DNA of 8,613 nucleotides from Gammaproteobacteria bacterium. Lineage in GTDB: Bacteria > Pseudomonadota > Gammaproteobacteria > DRJJ01. Made by a program: the position numbers and the translations under genes. Below are positions 1 through 6,462 of the stretch, one piece after another (the first letter of the stretch is position 1; each line of letters opens with the position of its first letter). The DNA lies in contig DRJJ01000123.1 in NCBI GenBank assembly GCA_011052255.1, positions 1 through 8,613 on the forward strand, given 5' to 3'. The notes under the pieces were generated by a model. The model was not told where the DNA came from. It saw only the letters and a list, made by a program, of their open reading frames with translations, and ran no database searches.

Positions 1-878
1 AAGATTTTATCGACAAGCTGTTTATTGCCAATACTCACGATACTATTTTGTGTTTTTCCAGTAACGGCAAGGCCTACTGGTTAAAGGTCTATGAGTTGCC
101 GCAGGCGGGACGCACCTCACGTGGCAAGCCGATAGTAAACCTGTTGCCTCTGGCAGCAGGTGAACGCATCACGGCCGTGTTGCCGGTCAAGGAATTTGAC
201 GAAGACCATTTCGTATTCATGGCCACCACCAGTGGTACGGTCAAGAAAACACCGTTGTCACATTTTTCACGTCCACGCACCAACGGTATTATCGCTGTTG
301 AGTTACGCGATGATGATCATCTGGTTGATGTTGCCATTACCGACGGTAGCAAGGATGTGATGCTATTTACCAATGTAGGCAAGGCGATCCGTTTCCCTGA
401 GTCAGCCGTCAGGGCCATGGGGCGCACCGCCTGCGGTGTCCGTGGTTTGCGTATGAGCGAAGGGCAAAAGCTTATTGCGCTGAATATCGTCGAGGATGGT
501 TACATCCTGAGCGTGACAGAGAATGGTTATGGCAAACGTACACCGGTCGATGATTATCCGGCCCATGGCCGTGGTGGACAGGGTGTGATATCGATACAGA
601 CCAATGATCGTAACGGTGATGTGGTTGGTGCAGTACAGGTTGACGAACAAAACGAGATTATGCTGATCACCAATGCCGGCACGCTGATACGTACTCGCGT
701 AACTGAAATTTCCAGCATGGGGCGCAATACCCAGGGTGTACGGCTGGCCGCAGTAAGTGAAGGTGAAAAACTGGTTGGCCTGGATCGTGTTATATCGATA
801 GAAGAAGATGTTATCGATGATGCCGCGCAAGCAGATGATGCCCCGGCAGCTAATGATACAGATAGCACAGAAGATTAA
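1..878 (+). CDS. gyrA: DNA gyrase subunit A, C-terminal part (5' truncated by window edge)
   Basis: This is the 3' end of the gene for the A subunit of DNA gyrase, the type II topoisomerase that introduces negative supercoils. The frame is open from base 3 to the TAA at 876-878, giving 291 residues. They match the C-terminal beta-pinwheel that wraps DNA. Visible blade motifs are GRTSRGKPI (residues 36-44 of this fragment), GRTACGVRG (140-148), GRGGQGV (189-195) and GRNTQGV (240-246). An acidic tail rich in Asp and Glu runs from about residue 266 to the end, as in many gammaproteobacterial GyrA proteins. By comparison with E. coli GyrA as I recall it, the window opens just downstream of the canonical GyrA box, so the box, the active-site Tyr and the quinolone-resistance region are outside. 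The gene is cut by the window, not broken. The TTG at 48 lies inside the gene and is not a start. Confidence 0.97.
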   Translation, partial: DFIDKLFIANTHDTILCFSSNGKAYWLKVYELPQAGRTSRGKPIVNLLPLAAGERITAVLPVKEFDEDHFVFMATTSGTVKKTPLSHFSRPRTNGIIAVELRDDDHLVDVAITDGSKDVMLFTNVGKAIRFPESAVRAMGRTACGVRGLRMSEGQKLIALNIVEDGYILSVTENGYGKRTPVDDYPAHGRGGQGVISIQTNDRNGDVVGAVQVDEQNEIMLITNAGTLIRTRVTEISSMGRNTQGVRLAAVSEGEKLVGLDRVISIEEDVIDDAAQADDAPAANDTDSTED

Positions 879-882
879 CTAA

Positions 883-906
883 AACCTGAGCCCACGAATT
901 CAGGTT
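883..906 (+). other. Small inverted repeat between gyrA and serC
   Basis: AACCTGA (883-889) and TCAGGTT (900-906) are perfect reverse complements around a 10-base spacer, and a G-U pair could extend the stem inward. It starts five bases after the gyrA stop. No T-run follows on the + strand (AAAGAATTTA comes next), so it is not a classical intrinsic terminator. It might be a weak pause, an RNA-processing site or an mRNA 3'-end stabiliser for gyrA. It may also be chance. Confidence 0.35.
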
Positions 907-932
907 AAAGAATTTACAGGAGTAAGTATTCA

Positions 933-2015
933 ATGGCGCGTGTTTATAATTTTAGTGCCGGCCCGGCAATGTTACCGGAAGCTGTTTTGCAAAAGGCACA
1001 GAGTGAAATGCTTGACTGGCATGACAGCGGCATGTCCATTATGGAAATGAGCCACCGCGGCAAACAGTTTATGTCTGTTTATGAGCAGGCAGAATCAGCC
1101 CTGCGCCGCTTAATGAATATTCCTGAAAATTACAAGGTACTGTTTCTGCAAGGGGGTGCCAGTTCCCAGTTTGCGATGATCCCGATGAACCTGCTGCGTG
1201 GCAAGACCAGCGCTGCCTATATCAATACCGGTGCCTGGTCAAAAAAAGCCATTGCAGAGGCTAAACGTTACGCAACGGTGCATATCGCCGCAAGCACTGA
1301 AGATAACAAATTTTGCAGTGCGCCTACTGCGGATCAGATAGACTTGCCTGCCGAATCGGCTTATTTGCATTACACACCCAATGAAACAATAGGCGGTGTA
1401 GAGTTTTCCTATGTACCGGACAGTGGTGACATACCGCTGGTAGCAGATCTGTCGTCAACGATATTATCCCGCCCCATAGATGTATCAAAATTTGGTCTGA
1501 TTTATGCTGGCGCACAAAAGAATATTGGACCGGCTGGCCTGACAGTCGTTATCGTTCGCGATGATCTGATCGGCCAGACACTGGATGGCACGCCTACCAT
1601 GTTTGACTACAAGACCCATGCCGATAACGGGTCTATGTACAACACACCACCTACTTATGGCCTGTATCTCGCTGGCCGGGTATTTGAGTGGCTGGAGCAA
1701 CTGGGTGGTCTGTCGGCCATGGCAGAGATCAATGAGCGCAAGGCGAACAAGTTGTACGCCGCTATTGACGGCTCGGATTTCTATAGCAATCCGGTTGCCA
1801 AAGATTGCCGCTCCTGGATGAATATTCCTTTTACCCTGGCCAATGCAGAACTGGATGGTTTGTTTCTTGAGCAGGCGAACGCAGCAGGGCTGGTGACATT
1901 AAAAGGACACCGGTCCGTGGGTGGTATGCGCGCCAGTATCTACAATGCCATGCCAGAGGCCGGGGTTGATGCCCTGATTTCCCTGATGGCAGAGTTTGAA
2001 CAAAAACATGCCTGA
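933..2015 (+). CDS. serC: Phosphoserine aminotransferase
   Basis: This cytosolic PLP enzyme transaminates 3-phosphohydroxypyruvate to O-phosphoserine with glutamate. The same enzyme acts on the phosphorylated keto acid of the DXP-dependent vitamin B6 pathway. The 360-residue protein has the family length and opens with the typical VYNFSAGPAMLP. It shows the cofactor-phosphate region QGGASSQF (residues 73-80) and the Schiff-base lysine K196 in YAGAQKNIGPAG, followed by the conserved HRSVGGMRASIYNA near residues 326-339. A good Shine-Dalgarno sequence, ACAGGAG (916-922), lies 10 bases before the ATG. The gene follows gyrA after 54 bases and precedes serA, which makes its substrate. No convincing promoter was seen in the gyrA-serC gap, so a promoter may lie within gyrA, or the gene may be read from gyrA. 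Confidence 0.97.
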   Translation: MARVYNFSAGPAMLPEAVLQKAQSEMLDWHDSGMSIMEMSHRGKQFMSVYEQAESALRRLMNIPENYKVLFLQGGASSQFAMIPMNLLRGKTSAAYINTGAWSKKAIAEAKRYATVHIAASTEDNKFCSAPTADQIDLPAESAYLHYTPNETIGGVEFSYVPDSGDIPLVADLSSTILSRPIDVSKFGLIYAGAQKNIGPAGLTVVIVRDDLIGQTLDGTPTMFDYKTHADNGSMYNTPPTYGLYLAGRVFEWLEQLGGLSAMAEINERKANKLYAAIDGSDFYSNPVAKDCRSWMNIPFTLANAELDGLFLEQANAAGLVTLKGHRSVGGMRASIYNAMPEAGVDALISLMAEFEQKHA

Positions 2016-2030
2016 CCAGCCTGTTGCTGG
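2016..2030 (+). other. Short hairpin directly after the serC stop
   Basis: CCAGC (2016-2020) and GCTGG (2026-2030) can form a 5-bp stem with the loop CTGTT, starting on the base after the serC TGA. There is no T-run behind it, so it does not look like an intrinsic terminator. At this length it may be coincidental. Confidence 0.25.
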
Positions 2031-2042
2031 CGGCGTTGTACG

Positions 2043-2056
2043 GTTATACCCATAAC
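2043..2056 (+). other. Dyad GTTAT-ACCC-ATAAC in the serC-serA gap
   Basis: GTTAT (2043-2047) and ATAAC (2052-2056) are perfect inverted repeats around the four bases ACCC, in the AT-rich 83-base gap upstream of serA. It could be a small RNA hairpin or an operator-like dyad. An alternative pairing of TTGT (2036-2039) with ACAA (2055-2058) would compete with it. I recognise no known regulator site here and no good -35/-10 pair. Confidence 0.25.
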
Positions 2057-2098
2057 AATATTCAGTACATTACAGTTACATAAGGTCAAAGAAAACAC

Positions 2099-3262
2099 AT
2101 GCATAAAGTGCTTACGCTTAACAATATATCCGTTGCTGGCCTCGAGCGTCTTCCCCGTGACCAATATGAAGTCGCCTCCGAGATTCAGAAACCGGATGCC
2201 ATATTACTTCGCTCCTATAAAATGCATGACATGGAAATGCCGGCCAGCCTGAAAGCGGTGGGCCGCGCAGGTGCCGGTGTCAATAATATACCGGTAGACA
2301 CACTGAGCGCGCTAGGTGTTCCTGTGTTTAATGCGCCGGGTGCCAATGCCAATGCAGTGAAGGAACTGGTTATCGCCGGGATGCTGCTCGCGTGCCGTAA
2401 TATTTGTCAGTCATGGGAATTTGCACGTAATCTTGAAGGTGCCGATGAAGAAATAGGCAAGCAGGTCGAAGCGGGTAAAAAGAATTATATCGGTTTCGAG
2501 TTACCAGGAAGAACACTGGGTGTCATCGGTCTGGGTGCAATTGGTGTACAGGTCTGTAATGCGGCACTTAAGCTGGGCATGAACGTGATTGGTTTTGATC
2601 CACAAATTACGGTTGAACGGGCATGGCAACTTTCTTCTGATGTGCAACAGGCTAACAGTGTAGATGATCTGTTGACTAAAGCTGATTTTGTCACCTTTCA
2701 TGTGCCGCTGATTGATGCAACGAAAAATCTGATTAATGAAGATCGTCTGGCGATTATGAAAGACAACGTGGTTATTCTAAATTTTGCCCGCAATGGAATT
2801 GTTGACGATAATGCCGTATGCAAGGCGATGGATGATGGCAAGGTTTATGCTTATGTCTGTGACTTTCCGAGTAACCAGCTTAATGCACATGCGCGCGTCA
2901 TTGCATTACCGCATCTGGGTGCATCGACCCGTGAGGCTGAGGAAAATTGTGCGATCATGGTCGCCGACCAGGTTAAGGATTATCTGGAAAATGGCAACAT
3001 CCATAATTCGGTTAATTTCCCGGAATTACGTATGTCACGTAATGGTGACTACCGTTTGTGCCTGGTTAACGCCAATGTTCCCAATATGCTTGGTCAGATA
3101 TCAACAGAACTGGCCAATGCCGGACTGAATATTGTTGATATGTTAAACAAGTCGCGAGGAGACCTGGCCTATACAGTTGTTGATGTCGACAAGGAAATCC
3201 CATCATCAGCGATTGATACCCTGCAGGCTATTGAAGGTGTACTGGCCGTTCGTTCGCTATGA
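2099..3262 (+). CDS. serA: D-3-phosphoglycerate dehydrogenase, short ACT-domain type
   Basis: It is predicted to oxidise 3-phosphoglycerate to 3-phosphohydroxypyruvate with NAD+, the first step of serine synthesis and the step before SerC. The 387-residue protein has a substrate-binding part (RAGAGVNNIP, 56-65), a Rossmann segment GVIGLGAIG (141-149), the catalytic Arg R231 in NFARNGIVD, the catalytic His H272 in LPHLGAST, and an ACT domain from about 318. At the usual Glu position, aligned to E. coli DVFPTEP, the protein reads DFPSNQ, so Asn259 replaces Glu. In the ACT domain, N326 and N344 align with E. coli serine-binding Asn346 and Asn364, while His344 aligns with N324. Feedback by serine is therefore possible but uncertain. 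The start is well fixed because an in-frame TAA lies at 2081-2083. The Shine-Dalgarno sequence is weak (AAGG, 2082-2085, 13 bases away). The gene overlaps pheA by four bases. Confidence 0.92.
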   Translation: MHKVLTLNNISVAGLERLPRDQYEVASEIQKPDAILLRSYKMHDMEMPASLKAVGRAGAGVNNIPVDTLSALGVPVFNAPGANANAVKELVIAGMLLACRNICQSWEFARNLEGADEEIGKQVEAGKKNYIGFELPGRTLGVIGLGAIGVQVCNAALKLGMNVIGFDPQITVERAWQLSSDVQQANSVDDLLTKADFVTFHVPLIDATKNLINEDRLAIMKDNVVILNFARNGIVDDNAVCKAMDDGKVYAYVCDFPSNQLNAHARVIALPHLGASTREAEENCAIMVADQVKDYLENGNIHNSVNFPELRMSRNGDYRLCLVNANVPNMLGQISTELANAGLNIVDMLNKSRGDLAYTVVDVDKEIPSSAIDTLQAIEGVLAVRSL

Positions 3263-4350
3263 CAGTAAAAGATCCGTTACAGGCAATACGTCAGCGTATA
3301 GATGAGCTGGATCAGCAGATCCAGGCGCTCATCAATGAACGTGCGAGCTGTGCTCAGGAGGTCGCCCGGATCAAGCAAAAGACAGACCCGGATAATCAGG
3401 ATGGCTACTACCGCCCCGAACGCGAAGCCCAGGTATTGCGTACGATACAGGAGCGTAACAAGGGACCGCTGAGTAATGAAGAAATTGCGCGCCTGTTTCG
3501 TGAAATTATGTCAGCCTGTCTGGCTCTGGAAGAACCACTGACAATTGCGTTTCTGGGGCCGGAAGGGACCTTTACCCAGGCGGCTGCCTACAAACACTTC
3601 GGTCATTCGGTCAAGACCCTGTCACTGGCAGCAATAGACGAAGTCTTTCGTGAGGTGGAGGCGGGTGCCGCGCGCTACGGAGTTGTGCCGGTTGAGAACT
3701 CAACGGAAGGGGTGATTAATCATACCCTGGATATGTTTATGCAGTCGCCGCTACAAATCTGTGGCGAGGTTGAGTTGCGTATCCACCATAATCTGATTGC
3801 TATCAACGCTGACATCAGAAAAATAAAGCGGGTCTATTCACATCAACAGTCTCTAGCGCAGTGCCGTGAGTGGCTGGATGCCAAACTGCCGGGTGTAGAA
3901 CGTGTTGCGGTAAGCAGTAATGCAGAGGCAGCACGACTGGCAAGTGAAGACAAGGAAGGCGCTGCTATCGCGGGCGAAACAGCAGCCGAAATATACAAAC
4001 TGATGATCCTGGTTAGCAATATCGAAGATGACCCGGATAATACCACGCGTTTTCTGATTATCGGGAACCAGCGTGTTGCGGCCAGTGGTCATGACAAGAC
4101 CAGCCTGATACTGTCTGTTAACAATCACTCAGGTGCCCTGCAGAAATTATTGCTACCGTTTCAGCAGCATGACATCAGCATGACAAAAATAGAATCCCGC
4201 CCGTCAAGAAGAGGGATGTGGGATTATGTTTTTTTTGTCGATGTAGAAGGCCACCGGGATGATGAAGGTGTAAAGAAGGCACTGGATCAGTTGCAGGAAA
4301 ATTCATCTCTGCTCAAGATACTGGGCTCTTATCCCTGCGCTGTGCTTTGA
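3259..4350 (+). CDS. pheA: Bifunctional chorismate mutase / prephenate dehydratase (P-protein)
   Basis: This enzyme converts chorismate to prephenate and prephenate to phenylpyruvate, the committed route to phenylalanine. An AroQ-type chorismate mutase occupies residues 1-92, with R11, R28 and K39 at the E. coli active-site positions and the YYRPERE segment at 50-56. The prephenate dehydratase domain (about 94-270) shows LGPEGTFTQAAA (99-110), VPVENSTEG (143-151) and the catalytic TRF motif (263-265). A C-terminal ACT domain contains GAL (292-294) and ESRP (312-315), the motifs tied to phenylalanine binding, so feedback inhibition by Phe is likely. The 363 residues match the Pseudomonas-type P-protein. 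The ATG lies inside the serA stop (ATGA, 3259-3262) with no good Shine-Dalgarno, which suggests translational coupling. There is no room here for a pheL-like leader attenuator. Confidence 0.97.
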   Translation: MTVKDPLQAIRQRIDELDQQIQALINERASCAQEVARIKQKTDPDNQDGYYRPEREAQVLRTIQERNKGPLSNEEIARLFREIMSACLALEEPLTIAFLGPEGTFTQAAAYKHFGHSVKTLSLAAIDEVFREVEAGAARYGVVPVENSTEGVINHTLDMFMQSPLQICGEVELRIHHNLIAINADIRKIKRVYSHQQSLAQCREWLDAKLPGVERVAVSSNAEAARLASEDKEGAAIAGETAAEIYKLMILVSNIEDDPDNTTRFLIIGNQRVAASGHDKTSLILSVNNHSGALQKLLLPFQQHDISMTKIESRPSRRGMWDYVFFVDVEGHRDDEGVKKALDQLQENSSLLKILGSYPCAVL

Positions 4351-4377
4351 CAGAAAAGCCGTAAACAGGACGTCGTT

Positions 4378-5547
4378 ATGTCAGATTATCCAGCCGAAAT
4401 CCTGCAACAGGCCCTGCCGGGTGTGCAGAGACTACAGCCCTATCAACCAGGCAAACCGGTTAGTGAGCTGGAGCGTGAGCTGGGCCTGTCGGATATCATT
4501 AAGCTGGCATCAAATGAAAACCCGCTTGGTGCCAGTCCGGCAGCTTTGTCTGCAGCACGCGCGGCGCTGGATGCGTTACACCGATATCCAGACGGCAATG
4601 GCTTTGCGTTACGCCAGGCGCTGGCACAGCAACATGATCGCGATATCGACTGGATAACCCTGGGTAACGGTTCCAACGATGCGCTTGAGTTGATTGCACG
4701 CGTATTTCTGGGGCCGGGTCGTAATGCGGTTTTTTCTGAACATGCCTTTGCGGTATATCCGATAGTCACCTGCGTCTGCGGTGCACAAGCTCGCGTAGCA
4801 ACGGCGATACCTGCCGGTCAGGATCAGGCCTATGGACATGATCTGCAGGCCATGGCCGCCCAGGTCAATGAAGATACAGCAGTTGTTTTTATTGCCAACC
4901 CGAATAACCCGACCGGAACCTGGTTGGCCAGCGGGCCGCTAAAATCATTTATTGGGGATCTGGATCCACGCATTATCGTGGTGGTAGATGAGGCATATTT
5001 TGAATATGTCGATCAGCCGGACTATCCTGACACTTCCTTATGGCTTGATGAATTCCCTAACCTGATCGTGACACGTACTTTTTCCAAGGCACATGGTCTG
5101 GCTGCGTTACGAATTGGCTGTGCACTGGCCAGGCCCCCGCTGACCGATTTACTTAACCGTGTACGGCAGCCTTTTAATTGCAATGCCATCGCCCAGGCCG
5201 CTGCACTGGCATCTCTGAAAGATACGGTGCACATACAAAACAGCGTGCGCAGCAATAAGGCCGGGCTGGCACAACTGGGGCAGTCGCTGTCTGACAGAGG
5301 TCTGGATTTTATACCCTCAGTAGGTAACTTCATCAGTTTTCATCCGGGGGTCGCTCAGGGTACAGGCCGGGGGTTTGATGGTCAGACGGTCTATGAGGCC
5401 TTGTTAAGAGAGGGGGTGATTGTGCGGCCAGTGGGCAATTACGGATTACCTGATTATCTGCGCGTTACCGTCAGTACCCAGGCTGAGAATAATCGTTTTA
5501 TAACGGCACTGGATCATGTGCTGGACAAGGCCAGAGCCGTTAAATGA
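4378..5547 (+). CDS. hisC: Histidinol-phosphate / aromatic aminotransferase (HisC family)
   Basis: This is a fold-type I PLP aminotransferase of the histidinol-phosphate family with 389 residues. Visible motifs are SNENPLGASP (45-54), the cofactor segment GNGSNDALELI (96-106), NPNNPTG (174-180), DEAYFEY (204-210) and the Schiff-base lysine K237 in TFSKAHGLAALRIG. RPVGNYGLPDYLRVTV near the C-terminus is also typical. The annotated reaction is imidazole-acetol phosphate plus glutamate to histidinol phosphate. No other his gene is nearby, and the gene sits between pheA and tyrA. Related enzymes in Pseudomonas supraoperons have broad specificity and also transaminate aromatic keto acids, so I infer that it helps finish Phe and Tyr synthesis. 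ACAGGA (4365-4370) gives a good ribosome site 7 bases before the ATG. An aromatic-only role is possible, and sequence alone does not settle it. Confidence 0.93.
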   Translation: MSDYPAEILQQALPGVQRLQPYQPGKPVSELERELGLSDIIKLASNENPLGASPAALSAARAALDALHRYPDGNGFALRQALAQQHDRDIDWITLGNGSNDALELIARVFLGPGRNAVFSEHAFAVYPIVTCVCGAQARVATAIPAGQDQAYGHDLQAMAAQVNEDTAVVFIANPNNPTGTWLASGPLKSFIGDLDPRIIVVVDEAYFEYVDQPDYPDTSLWLDEFPNLIVTRTFSKAHGLAALRIGCALARPPLTDLLNRVRQPFNCNAIAQAAALASLKDTVHIQNSVRSNKAGLAQLGQSLSDRGLDFIPSVGNFISFHPGVAQGTGRGFDGQTVYEALLREGVIVRPVGNYGLPDYLRVTVSTQAENNRFITALDHVLDKARAVK

Positions 5548-5555
5548 GGCTGGCA

Positions 5556-5560
5556 GGGAG
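5556..5560 (+). promoter_or_regulatory. Ribosome-binding site that selects the tyrA start
   Basis: GGGAG (5556-5560) lies 8 bases before the ATG at 5569 and only 4 bases before another ATG at 5565. The spacing favours 5569, which opens the TyrA frame. The ATG at 5565 would give only four codons before TAA. Confidence 0.7.
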
Positions 5561-5568
5561 ACAAATGC

Positions 5569-6441
5569 ATGATCAATAAACTGTGCATAATCGGTGTTGG
5601 CCTGATCGGTGGGTCACTGTCCCGGGCCTTGCGTAAACAGGGCTATTGTAAACACGTTACCGGATGCAGTCGTGATGCCAGTCACTTACAACGTGCAGTT
5701 GAGTTGGGCGTTATCGATGATTATGACACCGACATAACGAAAGCCGTCCAGGGTGCTGACATGATCGTGGTGGCGGTACCACTGGGTGCGATGCAGGCCG
5801 TTTTTACTGCTATGCGACCGGCGCTGGCTGAGCATGTGGTGATTACCGATGTCGGCAGTAGCAAGGCCAGCGTGGTCGAGGCAGCCAAAGCGGGTCTGGT
5901 AGAACGTTACCAGGATTTTGTGCCCGGTCACCCGATAGCGGGTACCGAGAAAAGTGGTGTCGAGGCTTCGTTCAGCGAACTGTTTCTTCAGCGCAAGGTC
6001 ATACTGACCCCGATAGCAGAGACCCGACCCGAGGCTGTTGAGGCAGTACGTACTATGTGGCAGACCGCGGGGGCAGAGGTAGTGGCCCTTGAGGTTTCGC
6101 ACCATGATGATGTATTGGCCGCAACCAGCCATTTGCCACATGTGCTGGCCTTTACTCTGGTTGAATCCATGGCGCAAATGGGTGACCGCGACGAGATTTT
6201 CCAGTATGCTGCCGGCGGTTTCAGGGACTTTACCCGCATAGCCTCCAGTGATCCGGTGATGTGGGCGGATATTTGTCTGGCCAATCATGATGCGTTGCTG
6301 GCAGCCGTAACAGGCTTTCAGGCCGATCTGGATAAGCTGCACAGTGCCATCGAGCGGGGTGACCGGCAGGCGTTGATGGATTTGTTCACCCGTGCCAAGC
6401 AAGCGCGTGATCGCTATGCTGAAGGGCAGACTGAACAATGA
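5569..6441 (+). CDS. tyrA: Prephenate (or cyclohexadienyl) dehydrogenase
   Basis: It oxidatively decarboxylates prephenate to 4-hydroxyphenylpyruvate for tyrosine synthesis. The 290-residue protein has an N-terminal Rossmann fold with GVGLIGGS (9-16), then DVGSSKA (94-100, S97), GHPIAGTEKSG (120-130, catalytic H121), SHLPHVLAF (187-195, H188) and GGFRDFTRIASSDPVMW (216-232, R223). These match the active-site residues of Aquifex aeolicus TyrA. At the end of the second beta strand it reads TGCSRD, with Ser34 where NAD-specific homologues carry Asp, so NADP+ use is possible. The protein has neither a fused chorismate mutase nor an ACT domain, so prephenate must come from PheA or another mutase. 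It begins 21 bases after hisC. It lies in the same frame as aroA, with only its TGA and seven sense codons between them. Confidence 0.95.
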   Translation: MINKLCIIGVGLIGGSLSRALRKQGYCKHVTGCSRDASHLQRAVELGVIDDYDTDITKAVQGADMIVVAVPLGAMQAVFTAMRPALAEHVVITDVGSSKASVVEAAKAGLVERYQDFVPGHPIAGTEKSGVEASFSELFLQRKVILTPIAETRPEAVEAVRTMWQTAGAEVVALEVSHHDDVLAATSHLPHVLAFTLVESMAQMGDRDEIFQYAAGGFRDFTRIASSDPVMWADICLANHDALLAAVTGFQADLDKLHSAIERGDRQALMDLFTRAKQARDRYAEGQTEQ

Positions 6442-6462
6442 TTAATCAGGTATAGACATCTT

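Noticed and set aside
48..50. TTG at 48 as a gene start
   Set aside because: The frame is open upstream to base 3, and the upstream residues (DFIDKLFIANTHDTI) continue the GyrA match, so it is internal.
402..830. Open frames on the minus strand across gyrA
   Set aside because: They overlap the well-conserved gyrA pinwheel and have no domain signature, so they are mirror frames.
2024..2071. Possible sigma-70 promoters in the serC-serA gap (TTGCTG or TTGTAC with TATACC, TATTCA or TACATT)
   Set aside because: Each pair combines weak hexamers (three to four matches) or has poor spacing. None stands out from the AT-rich background.
5565..5579. Mini-ORF ATG CAT GAT CAA TAA overlapping the tyrA start out of frame
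   Set aside because: The Shine-Dalgarno is only 4 bases from this ATG and 8 from the tyrA ATG. With four codons there is no residue pattern suggesting a leader peptide.
5686..6438. Long open frame of 250 codons on the minus strand, antisense to tyrA
   Set aside because: It lies wholly inside tyrA, which has clear family motifs. Its translation shows no recognisable domain, and no separate ribosome site or promoter supports it.
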